64,000 bases of DNA from Chelonobacter sp050613185 (GCF_050613185.1 NZ_CP192511.1:310001-374000), one strand, 5' to 3'. Counted from the first letter of the stretch, positions 44,248 through 53,281 are shown. The notes: generated from the letters alone by a model not told the origin. Made by a program: numbers and translations.

Positions 44248-46080
44248 ATGCCGATTCAAATTCTTTCGCCACAACTGACTAACCAGATTGCCGCCGGTGA
44301 GGTGGTGGAACGTCCTGCGTCGGTGGTGAAAGAACTGGTGGAAAACAGCCTTGACGCCGGAGCGGACGACATTCAGATTGACATCGAGCGAGGCGGTGCA
44401 GGCTTAATCCGCATTCGTGATAACGGTTTTGGCATTCCGAAAGCGGAGTTAGCTCTCGCTTTATCACGCCACGCCACCAGTAAAATCAGCACGTTAGAAG
44501 ATTTAGAAGCGATTTTAAGCCTCGGTTTCCGTGGCGAAGCCCTTGCCAGTATCAGCTCGGTCTCACGCCTGACCCTGACCTCCAAACCGCCGCAACAAAC
44601 CGAAGCCTGGCAGGTATTCGCACAGGGACGCGAGATGGAAACCACCATTCAGCCGGCGGCACATCCTGTCGGCACCACGGTCGAAGTGGCGAATCTGTTT
44701 TTCAATACGCCGGCACGACGCAAATTTTTGCGCACCGAAAAAACCGAATTCAGCCATATTGACGAAGTGGTGCGTCGCATTGCGTTGGTCAAATCACAAG
44801 CGGCTTTCACCTTAACCCACAACGGCAAAATCGTACGCCAATACCGTAAAGCCGGCAGTCCGCAGCAAAAACTGAAACGCTTGGCTGCGATTTGCGGACA
44901 AGATTTTGTCGAAAATGCATTGGAAATCAACTGGCAGCACAACGATTTGCACCTCTACGGCTGGGTCGCCAACACCCGTTTTTTACGTGCGCAAAACGAT
45001 CTGAATTACAGTTATGTCAACGGGCGTATGATGCGCGATAAAACCATCAACCATGCGGTGCGTCAAGCCTATGGCGATAACATTCACAGCGAGGCGTTTC
45101 CGGCATTCGTGTTGTTTATCGATCTTGATCCGACACAGGTTGATGTCAATGTACATCCGGCAAAACACGAAGTGCGGTTTCACCAAAGTCGTTTAATACA
45201 TGACTTTATCTATCAGGGCGTACTGAATGCGTTGGCAACGGCCGATAACTTAGATTTTATCGAAACGGAAATGCAATCGCCACTAGCCCCTAATCGTGCC
45301 GCAGCGGGGGAAAATATTTTTGCGCCGGCACCAAGCGCAAGTGCGGTCAGTGCAAGTTCAAACCGCACTTCGGCGAGTGATCATGCGCCGCGGGATTTTT
45401 CAGAACGCCCGGCTTATCGCCCGGCAGAAGGCAAGGCATATCATCAGTTGCTGCAACCTGCAACCGTGAGCTATTCGACGTTGAATCCAAATCCTATGCC
45501 AATCCAAGAGCCCGCGCCGTCATGGGAAATTCAGCAAAATCCGCACTTGCGCCTGTTAACCTTGCTGGCGGACGAGCAACTGTTATTATTGCAACGGCAG
45601 CAACGGCTCTATTTTGTGCAAGTGCCGGCGTTGCAACGCTGCAAATTAACGCAAGAACTACAACAAGAAAAAATCCCTCATCAGCCGCTACTGATTCCGT
45701 TGGTGTTGCATTTAGATCAGATCCAAGCCGAACATTGGACGCAACGGCAACCGCACTTTGCCCGTTGCGGCTTTGAAATCACGCTGTATCAACAGCACGG
45801 CAAAAGCCGCTTAACCGTGAGTGCCGTGCCGTCAGTGTTGCGCCAGCAAAATCTGCAAGCCTGTCTGGTCGGCTTGCTCAATCAGAGTAACCTGAGTAAA
45901 TTTAACGATTTCCTCACGCACTTAATCAACAATTTAACCTTGCCGCCACTGCAAACCTTAGCCGATGCCAATGCCGAATTCGCGCGTTTAGAGCAGCTGC
46001 TCGACAGCGAATCGGCGCAATTTAAACAACTCTTGCTGCCATTGGATCTACAGCCTTATCGATTAGGAAATACCCTATGA
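44248..46080 (+). CDS. mutL: DNA mismatch repair protein MutL
   Basis: Couples MutS recognition to MutH and UvrD in mismatch repair. The 610-residue protein has the N-terminal GHKL ATPase: RPASVVKELVENSLDAGADDIQIDIERGG, RDNGFGI and GFRGEALASISSVSRL. A variable linker at about residues 340-440 is rich in Ala/Ser/Pro, followed by the C-terminal dimerisation domain. Uptake signals cluster in and near the linker codons, including an inverted pair at 45339-45370. Its last 4 bases overlap miaA (ATGA). Confidence 0.96.
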   Translation: MPIQILSPQLTNQIAAGEVVERPASVVKELVENSLDAGADDIQIDIERGGAGLIRIRDNGFGIPKAELALALSRHATSKISTLEDLEAILSLGFRGEALASISSVSRLTLTSKPPQQTEAWQVFAQGREMETTIQPAAHPVGTTVEVANLFFNTPARRKFLRTEKTEFSHIDEVVRRIALVKSQAAFTLTHNGKIVRQYRKAGSPQQKLKRLAAICGQDFVENALEINWQHNDLHLYGWVANTRFLRAQNDLNYSYVNGRMMRDKTINHAVRQAYGDNIHSEAFPAFVLFIDLDPTQVDVNVHPAKHEVRFHQSRLIHDFIYQGVLNALATADNLDFIETEMQSPLAPNRAAAGENIFAPAPSASAVSASSNRTSASDHAPRDFSERPAYRPAEGKAYHQLLQPATVSYSTLNPNPMPIQEPAPSWEIQQNPHLRLLTLLADEQLLLLQRQQRLYFVQVPALQRCKLTQELQQEKIPHQPLLIPLVLHLDQIQAEHWTQRQPHFARCGFEITLYQQHGKSRLTVSAVPSVLRQQNLQACLVGLLNQSNLSKFNDFLTHLINNLTLPPLQTLADANAEFARLEQLLDSESAQFKQLLLPLDLQPYRLGNTL

Positions 46081-47048
46081 GCAACCGCAAACCTTTGGCT
46101 GTTTTCCTCATGGGACCGACCGCCTCCGGTAAAACCGACTTGGCGATTCAGTTGCGCCAACAGTTGCCGTTCGAGGTGATTAGTGTCGATTCGGCATTGA
46201 TTTACCGTGGCATGGATATCGGCACCGCCAAACCGAACCCGGCGGAATTAGCTTTAGCGCCACATCGCTTAATCGACATTAAAGATCCGGCGGAAAGTTA
46301 TTCTGCCGCCGATTTCCGTCATGACGCACTGCGCGAAATGCAATCGATCACTCAACAGGGTAAAATTCCGTTGTTGGTCGGCGGCACTATGTTGTATTAC
46401 AAAGCCTTACTTGAGGGGTTATCACCGTTGCCGTCGGCAGATGACAAAGTGCGGTCTGAAATTGAAGCGGTTGCCGCCGAAAAAGGCTGGGCATATCTGC
46501 ACCAACAACTGCAACAAGTTGATCCGATTGCAGCCGCACGGATCCACCCCAATGATCCGCAGCGGATTAACCGCGCCTTGGAAGTGTATTATATCAGTGG
46601 CAAAAGCATGACCGAACTGACGGCAATCCAAGGCGAAGCCCTGCCCTATCGGATTATGCAATTTGCGATTGCGCCGCAAGATCGTGCGGTATTACATCAG
46701 CGCATTGAACAACGCTTTCATAATATGATCATGCAAGGCTTTGAACAGGAAGTGCGGTCGCTCTATCAACGTGGCGATCTGCATCCGGATCTTCCCTCCA
46801 TTCGGTGCGTCGGCTACCGTCAAATGTGGGAATATTTGCGCGGCGATTATGATCATGCCGACATGATCTATCGTGGCATTTGCGCCACCCGCCAACTGGC
46901 AAAACGGCAAATAACCTGGCTAAGGGGCTGGAAATCGGAGATTCACTGGCTGGACAGTTTGGCAATTCCGCAAGCAAAACAAAAAATTATGCAAATTTTG
47001 CAAGAAAGCGGCTCCGCCCTCTTGCAGACGGGTGACTTTCGGAAATAA
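46077..47048 (+). CDS. miaA: tRNA dimethylallyltransferase
   Basis: Adds the isopentenyl group to A37 of tRNAs that read UNN codons. The 323-residue protein has the P-loop MGPTASGKTDLAIQL near residue 13, DSALIYRGMDIGTAKP near residue 38, RHDALREM and VGGTMLYYKALLEG near residue 101, and CVGYRQMWEYLRGDYD with ICATRQLAKRQITWLRG near residue 242 and 269. Overlaps mutL by 4 bases, so translation is coupled. Confidence 0.97.
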   Translation: MSNRKPLAVFLMGPTASGKTDLAIQLRQQLPFEVISVDSALIYRGMDIGTAKPNPAELALAPHRLIDIKDPAESYSAADFRHDALREMQSITQQGKIPLLVGGTMLYYKALLEGLSPLPSADDKVRSEIEAVAAEKGWAYLHQQLQQVDPIAAARIHPNDPQRINRALEVYYISGKSMTELTAIQGEALPYRIMQFAIAPQDRAVLHQRIEQRFHNMIMQGFEQEVRSLYQRGDLHPDLPSIRCVGYRQMWEYLRGDYDHADMIYRGICATRQLAKRQITWLRGWKSEIHWLDSLAIPQAKQKIMQILQESGSALLQTGDFRK

Positions 47049-47160
47049 AGTTGCTATATTGAAATAGAGGGACAGACATACTGCGGTCGTTTCCGGTTTT
47101 GCTTAAAAATTTGTAAGACTATAACTAAAACATCATAACTAAAATATAAGGAATCCAATT

Positions 47161-47430
47161 ATGGCAAAAGGACAATCATTACAAGATCCTTACTTGAACT
47201 CACTTCGTCGTGAACGCATTCCCGTGTCTATTTATTTGGTCAACGGGATCAAACTGCAAGGACAAATCGAATCATTTGACCAATTTGTTATTTTGTTAAA
47301 AAATACCGTTAGTCAAATGGTGTACAAGCATGCGATTTCCACCGTGGTGCCGGCACGGGCGATTTCACACCATAACAATTCTCAAGCGCAAAGCAGTGAG
47401 AATAAAACGGACGTTAGCGATAGCGAATAA
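47161..47430 (+). CDS. hfq: RNA chaperone Hfq
   Basis: Hexameric Sm-like protein that pairs small RNAs with mRNAs. The 89-residue protein has Sm1 PYLNSLRRERIPVSIYLVNGIKLQGQIESFDQFVILL and Sm2 VYKHAISTVVPARA, with a short C-terminal tail ending DVSDSE. The tail is shorter than in E. coli (102). AAGGAA lies 7 bases upstream. It follows miaA and precedes hflX by 20 bases, the conserved order. Confidence 0.98.
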   Translation: MAKGQSLQDPYLNSLRRERIPVSIYLVNGIKLQGQIESFDQFVILLKNTVSQMVYKHAISTVVPARAISHHNNSQAQSSENKTDVSDSE

Positions 47431-47450
47431 TCTGGTTGTAGGAAATCACG

Positions 47451-48809
47451 TTGTCTGAATATGATAATGACAGCGCTCCAAGCGAACAGCAGAGCGCTCT
47501 TTTCGATCTGAGCTTAGGCCGTAAAGATATCCGCGATCAGTTGTTGCAAAATGAGCGCGCGATTTTGGTACATGTCTTTTTTTCACAGCAAAAAGATCCG
47601 GAAAACATCGAGGAATGCCGCCAACTTGCCGCGTCGGCGCAAGTTGATGTGATTGAAGTGCTGACCACCGCGCGTTCTGCGCCGCAACCGAAATATTTTA
47701 TCGGACAAGGCAAAGCGGAAGAAGTGGCGGAGGCGGTCAAATTGCATAATGCCGATATCGTACTGGTGAACCATATTCTCAGCGCCGCACAAAACCGTAA
47801 CATAGAAAAATTGTGCGGCTGCCGCGTCATTGACCGCACTACCCTGATTCTTGACATCTTCGCCCAACGCGCCCGTTCGCACGAAGGCAAACTGCAAGTC
47901 GAACTGGCACAGCTGAAACATATTTCCACCCGCTTAATCCGCGGTTGGACCCACTTAGAACGACAAAAGGGCGGGATCGGTTTGCGCGGTCCGGGCGAAA
48001 CCCAGCTCGAAACCGACCGCCGTTTAATCAAAGTGCGGTTGGCGCAATTGCAATCCAAGCTGGCAAAAGTCAGCCAACAGCGCAATCTCAACCGTCGCAC
48101 CCGGCAAAAAGCCGAAATTCCGACCTTATCCTTGGTTGGTTATACCAATGCCGGTAAATCAACCTTGTTCAACGCCTTAACCAGCGCCGAGGTCTATGCA
48201 GCCGATCAACTGTTCGCTACTCTTGATCCGACCTTGCGTAAGTTGGAGATTGAAAATGTCGGCACTACGATTCTGGCGGATACCGTCGGATTTATCCGCC
48301 ATTTACCGCACGATTTAGTCGAAGCTTTTAAATCTACCCTGCAAGAAACCACCGAAGCCACGCTGCTATTGCATGTGATCGACGCCTCCGATGAACGCCG
48401 TCAGGAAAATATCGACGCCGTCAATGCGGTGTTGGAAGAAATCGGGGCGTCTACCGTACCTTATTTATTGGTGTTCAATAAAATCGATCAATGTGAAGAT
48501 GTCGCTCCGCATATCGACTATGACGATCAAGGTAAGCCAAGTGCGGTCTATCTCTCTGCACAGAACGGAGAAGGAATTGAATTACTACGGCAAGCGATTC
48601 AAAAACGGCTCGAAAACCAAATTTTACATTTGCAACTGTCGCTGCCGGTGACGGCGGGCAAAATCCGCCACTTACTCTATCAACAAAACCATATCCGCAG
48701 CGAAAACATTAGCGAAAATGGCGAGTTTCTCCTTTCATTACAAATAGATAATCATAAATGGCGGCAACTTGCCGCCCATTATCCGGATTTAATAAGTTAT
48801 TTGAAATAA
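47451..48809 (+). CDS. hflX: ribosome-splitting GTPase HflX
   Basis: GTPase that binds the 50S subunit and rescues stalled ribosomes under heat stress. Translation begins at TTG 47451 (MSEYDNDSAPSEQQSALFDLSLGRKD) with TAGGAAA upstream; no ATG with a better context starts the conserved region. The 452-residue protein has the N-terminal ND1 domain, a coiled helix and GIGLRGPGETQLETDRRLI, and the G domain with GYTNAGKSTLFNAL near residue 230, ADTVGFIRHLPHDLVEAFKSTL and NKID. It is the last gene before the agaR control region. Confidence 0.94.
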   Translation: MSEYDNDSAPSEQQSALFDLSLGRKDIRDQLLQNERAILVHVFFSQQKDPENIEECRQLAASAQVDVIEVLTTARSAPQPKYFIGQGKAEEVAEAVKLHNADIVLVNHILSAAQNRNIEKLCGCRVIDRTTLILDIFAQRARSHEGKLQVELAQLKHISTRLIRGWTHLERQKGGIGLRGPGETQLETDRRLIKVRLAQLQSKLAKVSQQRNLNRRTRQKAEIPTLSLVGYTNAGKSTLFNALTSAEVYAADQLFATLDPTLRKLEIENVGTTILADTVGFIRHLPHDLVEAFKSTLQETTEATLLLHVIDASDERRQENIDAVNAVLEEIGASTVPYLLVFNKIDQCEDVAPHIDYDDQGKPSAVYLSAQNGEGIELLRQAIQKRLENQILHLQLSLPVTAGKIRHLLYQQNHIRSENISENGEFLLSLQIDNHKWRQLAAHYPDLISYLK

Positions 48810-48810
48810 T

Positions 48811-48832
48811 TTTCTTTTGCTTTCATTTGCTA
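48811..48832 (+). promoter_or_regulatory. candidate AgaR operator (distal)
   Basis: TTTC-TTTTGC-TTTC-ATTTGC, two overlapping copies of a TTTC-N-TTT-NN-TTT pattern. It agrees with the E. coli AgaR operator pattern of spaced TTTC/TTT blocks, and shares TTTCATTTGCT with the site at 48983-48996 in opposite orientation. It begins 2 bases after hflX. Confidence 0.55.
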
Positions 48833-48915
48833 TATTCCAATTCCGTTTATCCTTATAAAAGCAGCCGCAAAATCGTTATAACCATCACAAATATCAACTG
48901 TAATGAAACAAAAAA

Positions 48916-48931
48916 TGTGATAGCTCTCTGA
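48916..48931 (+). promoter_or_regulatory. candidate CRP site upstream of agaR
   Basis: TGTGA-TAGCTC-TCTGA: perfect left half and 3 of 5 in the right half of the CRP palindrome. Lies between the two AgaR-like operators, about 96 bases before agaR. Catabolite control of an amino-sugar cluster would be normal. Confidence 0.4.
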
Positions 48932-48982
48932 TTTTAAAATATCTTGCTTTACTCCAAAAATGAAGCCATTCAAAATCAATTC

Positions 48983-48996
48983 GAAAGCAAATGAAA
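48983..48996 (-). promoter_or_regulatory. candidate AgaR operator (proximal)
   Basis: On the minus strand TTTCATTTGCTTTC, matching the TTTC-R-TTT-NN-TTT pattern of E. coli AgaR sites. It ends about 30 bases before agaR ATG, where repressor would block the agaR promoter. Together with 48811-48832 it forms an inverted pair about 165 bases apart. Confidence 0.6.
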
Positions 48997-49026
48997 TATT
49001 AAGTTTGTTTTCGTAAGGGGTTGAAA

Positions 49027-49800
49027 ATGACAAGCACTGTGGAAAGACGTTCGCAAATTGTACAAATCGTTAATGCTCAAGGCAGTATTCGCGTCGAAGC
49101 ATTGGCACAACATTGTGCGGTTTCCAGCGTCACCATTCGCAGCGATCTCAGTTATCTGCAAAAACAAGGATTACTATTGCGTTCGCATGGTTTCGCTTTG
49201 CCGAATAACCGAATCATCGGCGAATTGTCGATTAAAGAGAAACGCAACCAACACGTCGAGATCAAACGCCTGATCGGACAAGCCGCGGCCAAACTGATTA
49301 ATGACGGCGATTCGATTATCTTGGATTCCGGCACTACCACCAAAGAAATCGCAGCAAATATGCGGCACTTAAATGATGTGGTGGTGATGACCAGCGGTTT
49401 AGACGTAGCAATGGAGCTGACGGCGGCAGACGGCGTTCAGGTGCGAATGCCCGGCGGCACGTTAAGAAAAAACGCACTCTCTTTTTCCGGTATTTCCGCA
49501 GAAAAAAGTTTGGAAAATTATGTTTTTGACAAAGTATTTTTGGGTGTAGACGGTTACGATCTGAAAGTCGGAATTACCACGCATAATGAGCAGGAAGCCA
49601 ATTTGAACCGCTTGATGTGTAATATTTCGGCACAGATTATCGTGGTGACGGATTCAAGCAAATTCAGTAAACGCAGTGTTCATGTGATTCGCAAGTTTGC
49701 CGGAATTGATATTCTCATTACCGATAACGCCATTCCGCCCGACTATTTGCAAGCCTTTCAACAACAGGGTGTGCGGGTCATTTTAGTCAACAGCAATTAA
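49027..49800 (+). CDS. agaR: DeoR-family transcriptional repressor of the amino-sugar cluster (AgaR-like)
   Basis: Start ATG 49027 has AAGGGG 7 bases upstream and gives 257 residues. The N-terminal DeoR helix-turn-helix is VERRSQIVQIVNAQGSIRVEALAQHCAVSSVTIRSDLSYLQKQGLLLRSHGFAL. The C-terminal DeoRC sensor has ILDSGTTTKEIAANM, VVMTSGLDVAMEL, FLGVDGYDLKVGITTHNEQEANLNRLM and VVTDSSKFSKRSVHVI, very like E. coli AgaR. The inducer is expected to be a phosphorylated galactosamine. It lies immediately before the cluster it should control. Confidence 0.88.
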   Translation: MTSTVERRSQIVQIVNAQGSIRVEALAQHCAVSSVTIRSDLSYLQKQGLLLRSHGFALPNNRIIGELSIKEKRNQHVEIKRLIGQAAAKLINDGDSIILDSGTTTKEIAANMRHLNDVVVMTSGLDVAMELTAADGVQVRMPGGTLRKNALSFSGISAEKSLENYVFDKVFLGVDGYDLKVGITTHNEQEANLNRLMCNISAQIIVVTDSSKFSKRSVHVIRKFAGIDILITDNAIPPDYLQAFQQQGVRVILVNSN

Positions 49801-49917
49801 CTATGCCAATCATGTTTTAAATTTTCAACACGTATTTGCATTGCCAAACGGTCAATTCGACTCCTTACCCAACGAATGCAATTTATTCGTTCTCTATTTA
49901 CTGATAAGGAGTCAGAC

Positions 49918-51078
49918 ATGGATTATTTGGGCATCGCCGGCGAATCCCTCGAACAAGCTAATGCCTTATGGACGGCAAAAGAAATTTGTCAGCAACCTGA
50001 TTGTTGGCGGCAAACCGCCTCAATCATCGATTCACAACGGCAAGCCATTGATGATTTTTTGGCGCCACTGTTAGCCAAAGATAACTTACGCCTCATTTTA
50101 ACCGGTGCCGGCACTTCCGCTTTTTCCGGCGAAGTATTGTTACCGTTTTTTAACCAATGGAGCGCACTTCAAGCCACGGCGATTGCCACCACCGATTTGG
50201 TCTCCAACCCGTACCAATATCTGAAACACGATCAGCCGACGTTATTGATTTCTTTTGCGCGTTCCGGCAACAGCCCGGAAAGTGCGGCGGCGGTGCAGTT
50301 GCTGAATCAATTCGTGGAGAACAGCTACCATTTAATCATCACTTGCAACCAAAACGGCAAACTGTATCAAGAAAATTATCAAGCCGACAACGCCTACGCG
50401 CTCGCGTTACCGCCACAAACCAATGATAACGGCTTTGCCATGACCTCGAGTTTCTCCAGCATGACCTTGGCAACCGCGCTGATCTTTTTCCAACCGCACT
50501 TTGACCTTGCGCAAGTGCAACAACTCGCCGATTGCGCCGAACGCTTTATCCAAGACAAACATTGGCAGGTGAAAACCTTAGCCGGCGAAGCGGTTGAACG
50601 GATTGTCTATCTCGGCAGCGGCGGTTTCAAAGGCTTATCGCAAGAGTCGGCCTTGAAATTATTGGAACTGACCGCCGGCGAAGTGGTGGCGATTTATGAC
50701 ACGCCGCTGGGCTTCCGTCACGGTCCGAAATCGATTATCAACAGCAAAACCACGGTGATTGTCTATCTTTCCAACAATCCTTACACCCGTCAATATGATA
50801 TTGATTTATGTAATGAAATTCTGCGCGACGGCAAAGTACAACGCTTGGTGGTCTTAACCGCCGAACTGGAAAGTCGCCTGCCTGCCGAGCAGCAAATTTG
50901 TTTAGGCACATTAAGTGCGGTATCGGATATGGCACTTGCTTTTCCGTATATCATCTTTGCACAAATGTTTTCATTCTATCGCTCTTACCTTACCGGACAC
51001 ACCACTGATAACCCGTGTCCGACCGGTGAAGTAAACCGCGTGGTACAAGGTGTGATTATTCACCCGTATAAGCCTTAA
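49918..51078 (+). CDS. agaS: galactosamine-6-phosphate deaminase/isomerase AgaS
   Basis: Converts galactosamine-6-P to tagatose-6-P and ammonia. ATG 49918 with AAGGAG upstream gives 386 residues, as in E. coli AgaS (384). Two SIS sugar-isomerase domains are present: LILTGAGTSAFSGEVLLPFF and LISFARSGNSPESAAAVQLLNQ in the first, YLGSGGFKGLSQESALKLLELTAGEVVAIYDTPLGFRHGPKSIIN in the second. It also contains an uptake signal (50913-50921). The SIS-type protein next to a mannose-family PTS is the same arrangement as in E. coli aga and in the pneumococcal bgaC operon. Confidence 0.92.
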   Translation: MDYLGIAGESLEQANALWTAKEICQQPDCWRQTASIIDSQRQAIDDFLAPLLAKDNLRLILTGAGTSAFSGEVLLPFFNQWSALQATAIATTDLVSNPYQYLKHDQPTLLISFARSGNSPESAAAVQLLNQFVENSYHLIITCNQNGKLYQENYQADNAYALALPPQTNDNGFAMTSSFSSMTLATALIFFQPHFDLAQVQQLADCAERFIQDKHWQVKTLAGEAVERIVYLGSGGFKGLSQESALKLLELTAGEVVAIYDTPLGFRHGPKSIINSKTTVIVYLSNNPYTRQYDIDLCNEILRDGKVQRLVVLTAELESRLPAEQQICLGTLSAVSDMALAFPYIIFAQMFSFYRSYLTGHTTDNPCPTGEVNRVVQGVIIHPYKP

Positions 51079-51119
51079 CCGCACTTTATGTATCAATTTA
51101 CAACAATAAGGAGAAAGTT

Positions 51120-51596
51120 ATGCCAAATATCGTATTAAGCCGAATTGATGAACGTCTGATTCACGGGCAAGTCGGGGTGCAATGGGTCGGTTTTGCCGGT
51201 GCCAATTTGGTATTGGTCGCCAATGATGAAGTGGCGGCAGACGAAATGCAACAAAATTTAATGGAAATGGTGCTGGCAGATGGAATTGACGTTCGTTTCT
51301 GGCCATTACAAAAAGTAATTGACAATATTCATCGTGCCGCCGACAGACAAAAAATCCTGTTGGTCTGCCGCAGTCCGTCTGATTTCCTGAAATTGGTCGA
51401 AGGCGGGGTTCCGGTGAAAAAAATCAATGTCGGCAATATGCATTTTGCCGAAGGCAAACAACAAATCCACAAAACGGTATCAGTCGATCCACAAGATGCC
51501 GCCGCTTTCAAAAAGCTGCAACAACTTGGGGTGGAATGCTATATCCAAGGCGTTCCAACCGAGGAATCCACTGATCTATTTAAATTACTCAAGTAA
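51120..51596 (+). CDS. agaV: mannose-family PTS enzyme IIB, first permease
   Basis: Accepts phosphate from IIA and passes it to the sugar during transport. The 158-residue cytoplasmic protein has the phosphohistidine His15 in the family motif SRIDERLIHGQVGVQWV, and INVGNMHFAEGKQQIHKTVSVD near residue 100. AAGGAGAAAG lies just upstream. First of four permease genes with tight spacing (11 bases to IIC). The best guess for substrate is N-acetylgalactosamine or galactosamine; the symbol follows E. coli by context. Confidence 0.85.
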   Translation: MPNIVLSRIDERLIHGQVGVQWVGFAGANLVLVANDEVAADEMQQNLMEMVLADGIDVRFWPLQKVIDNIHRAADRQKILLVCRSPSDFLKLVEGGVPVKKINVGNMHFAEGKQQIHKTVSVDPQDAAAFKKLQQLGVECYIQGVPTEESTDLFKLLK

Positions 51597-51607
51597 GGAG
51601 ACAACTC

Positions 51608-52387
51608 ATGGAAATTGGATTACTACAATCAATTATCCTTGGCATTATTGCTTTTATAGCAGGTCTCGATCTCTATAACGGCTTAACCCACTTCCACCGT
51701 CCGGTTGTACTAGGTCCGATTGTCGGTCTGGTACTTGGCGATTTACAGACCGGTATTTTAGTCGGTGGTACCTTGGAATTGGTCTGGATGGGCTTAGCAC
51801 CACTCGCCGGAGCTCAACCGCCAAACGTGATTATCGGTACCGTGGTTGGTGCGACTTTTGCGATTACCACCAAAACCGATCCGACCGTTGCCGTCGGGGT
51901 CGCCGTGCCGTTTGCGATTGCAGTGCAAATGGGGATCACATTCCTATTTTCTATCATGTCAGCCGTGATGTCGCGCTGTGACCAAATGGCGGAAGACGCC
52001 AATCTGAAAGGCATTGATTACGTCAACTACTTCGGTTTGTTGGTGCTCGGTACGTTCTACTTCTTCTGTGCTTTCCTACCGGTTTATTTCGGTGCGGAAC
52101 ACGCCGGAAAAATCATCGAAATGTTGCCAAAACAAGTCATCGACGGCTTAGGGGTCGCCGGGGGTATCATGCCGGCAATCGGGTTTGCAGTATTGATGAA
52201 AATCATGATGAAAAACGTCTATATCCCGTATTTTATTTTAGGCTTCGTTGCCGCCGCTTGGTTACAGTTGCCAATCCTAGCCATCGCCGCTGCCGCAACT
52301 GCCATGGCGATTATCGACTACATGCGTAAAGGCAGTGAAACTGCCGAAGTGAAAGTTCAAAAAGAGGAGTTTGAAGATGGAATCTAA
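51608..52387 (+). CDS. agaW: mannose-family PTS enzyme IIC, first permease
   Basis: Membrane channel subunit that forms the translocation pathway with IID. The 259-residue protein has about seven hydrophobic segments, with the family features GLTHFHRPVVLGPIVGLVLGDLQTGILVGGTLELVWMGLAPLAGAQPPN near residues 25-75. Another conserved stretch, GLGVAGGIMPAIGFAVLMKIM, is near residue 180. Its end overlaps the IID start by 11 bases. Confidence 0.88.
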   Translation: MEIGLLQSIILGIIAFIAGLDLYNGLTHFHRPVVLGPIVGLVLGDLQTGILVGGTLELVWMGLAPLAGAQPPNVIIGTVVGATFAITTKTDPTVAVGVAVPFAIAVQMGITFLFSIMSAVMSRCDQMAEDANLKGIDYVNYFGLLVLGTFYFFCAFLPVYFGAEHAGKIIEMLPKQVIDGLGVAGGIMPAIGFAVLMKIMMKNVYIPYFILGFVAAAWLQLPILAIAAAATAMAIIDYMRKGSETAEVKVQKEEFEDGI

Positions 52388-53225
52388 ACTGAATACTCAA
52401 ACAACAGCACTCAATGATGATGTTTATGAAGATCAAACTATCGGTGCTGAACTGACCAAACGTGATATTAACGTGATGGCATGGCGTTCGCTGTTGTTAC
52501 AAGCCTCTTTTAACTATGAAAGAATGCAGGCGGCAGGTTGGTTGTACGGACTTGCACCATCACTAAAAAAAATCCATACCAATAAAGCCGACTTAACCAA
52601 GTCGATGAAAGGGAATCTGGGGTTCTTTAATACCCACCCGTTCTTGGTCACTTTTGTGATGGGGATCATTCTGGCTATGGAGCGTTCCAAACAGAACGTT
52701 AACAGTATCCAGAGTACCAAAATTGCGGTCGGTGCGCCGTTAGGCGGAATCGGTGATGCAATGTTCTGGCTGACCTTACTACCGATTTGCGGCGGGATCG
52801 GTGCCAGCTTGGCATTACAAGGCTCGATTATGGGGGCGATTTTCTTCTTCGTGGTATTTAATATCGTTCACTTCGGTTTACGTTTCGGCTTAGCGCATTA
52901 CTCCTATCGCATGGGGGTTGCCGCTATTCCGGTGATTAAAGCCAATACCAAGAAAGTCGGACATGCCGCTTCTATCGTCGGGATGACCGTGATCGGTGCA
53001 TTGGTCGCAACCTATATCCGCTTTAACACCACTTTGGAAATTACTGCCGGTGATGCCGTGGTTAAAGTGCAAGCCGATGTAATTGATAAACTAATGCCAG
53101 CTTTCTTCCCACTGGTTTACACCATCTTGATGTACTGGTTGGTGAAAAAAGGTTGGTCTCCGTTACGTCTGATTATCCTTACCGTTGCTTTAGGAATCAT
53201 CGGACGCTTTGCCGGTTTCCTGTAA
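52377..53225 (+). CDS. agaE: mannose-family PTS enzyme IID, first permease
   Basis: Second membrane subunit of the permease. ATG 52377 has GAGGAG upstream; it gives 282 residues. NYERMQAAGWLYGLAPSLKKIH near residue 44, FFNTHPFLVTFVMGIILAMER near residue 81 and VGAPLGGIGDAMFWLTLLPICGGIGASLA near residue 115 are signatures of the IID family. The C-terminus is hydrophobic (KGWSPLRLIILTVALGIIGRFAGFL). Followed by a strong hairpin before IIA. Confidence 0.9.
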   Translation: MESKLNTQTTALNDDVYEDQTIGAELTKRDINVMAWRSLLLQASFNYERMQAAGWLYGLAPSLKKIHTNKADLTKSMKGNLGFFNTHPFLVTFVMGIILAMERSKQNVNSIQSTKIAVGAPLGGIGDAMFWLTLLPICGGIGASLALQGSIMGAIFFFVVFNIVHFGLRFGLAHYSYRMGVAAIPVIKANTKKVGHAASIVGMTVIGALVATYIRFNTTLEITAGDAVVKVQADVIDKLMPAFFPLVYTILMYWLVKKGWSPLRLIILTVALGIIGRFAGFL

Positions 53226-53243
53226 TAAACAATCTCTCAGGCT

Positions 53244-53265
53244 TGGTTGGGGGTAACCCCAACCA
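53244..53265 (+). repeat. intercistronic hairpin between IID and IIA of the first permease
   Basis: TGGTTGGGG (53244-53252), 4-base loop GTAA, CCCCAACCA (53257-53265): a 9-bp GC-rich stem with no T-run, 7 bases before the AAGGAG of the IIA gene. A processing or stability hairpin adjusting IIA level is likely; partial termination is possible. Confidence 0.65.
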
Positions 53266-53281
53266 GATTTAAGGAGTCCTT

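Noticed and set aside
47537..48100. 187-codon minus-strand frame inside hflX
   Set aside because: Antisense to conserved GTPase codons; Ser/Cys/Arg-rich with no family features.
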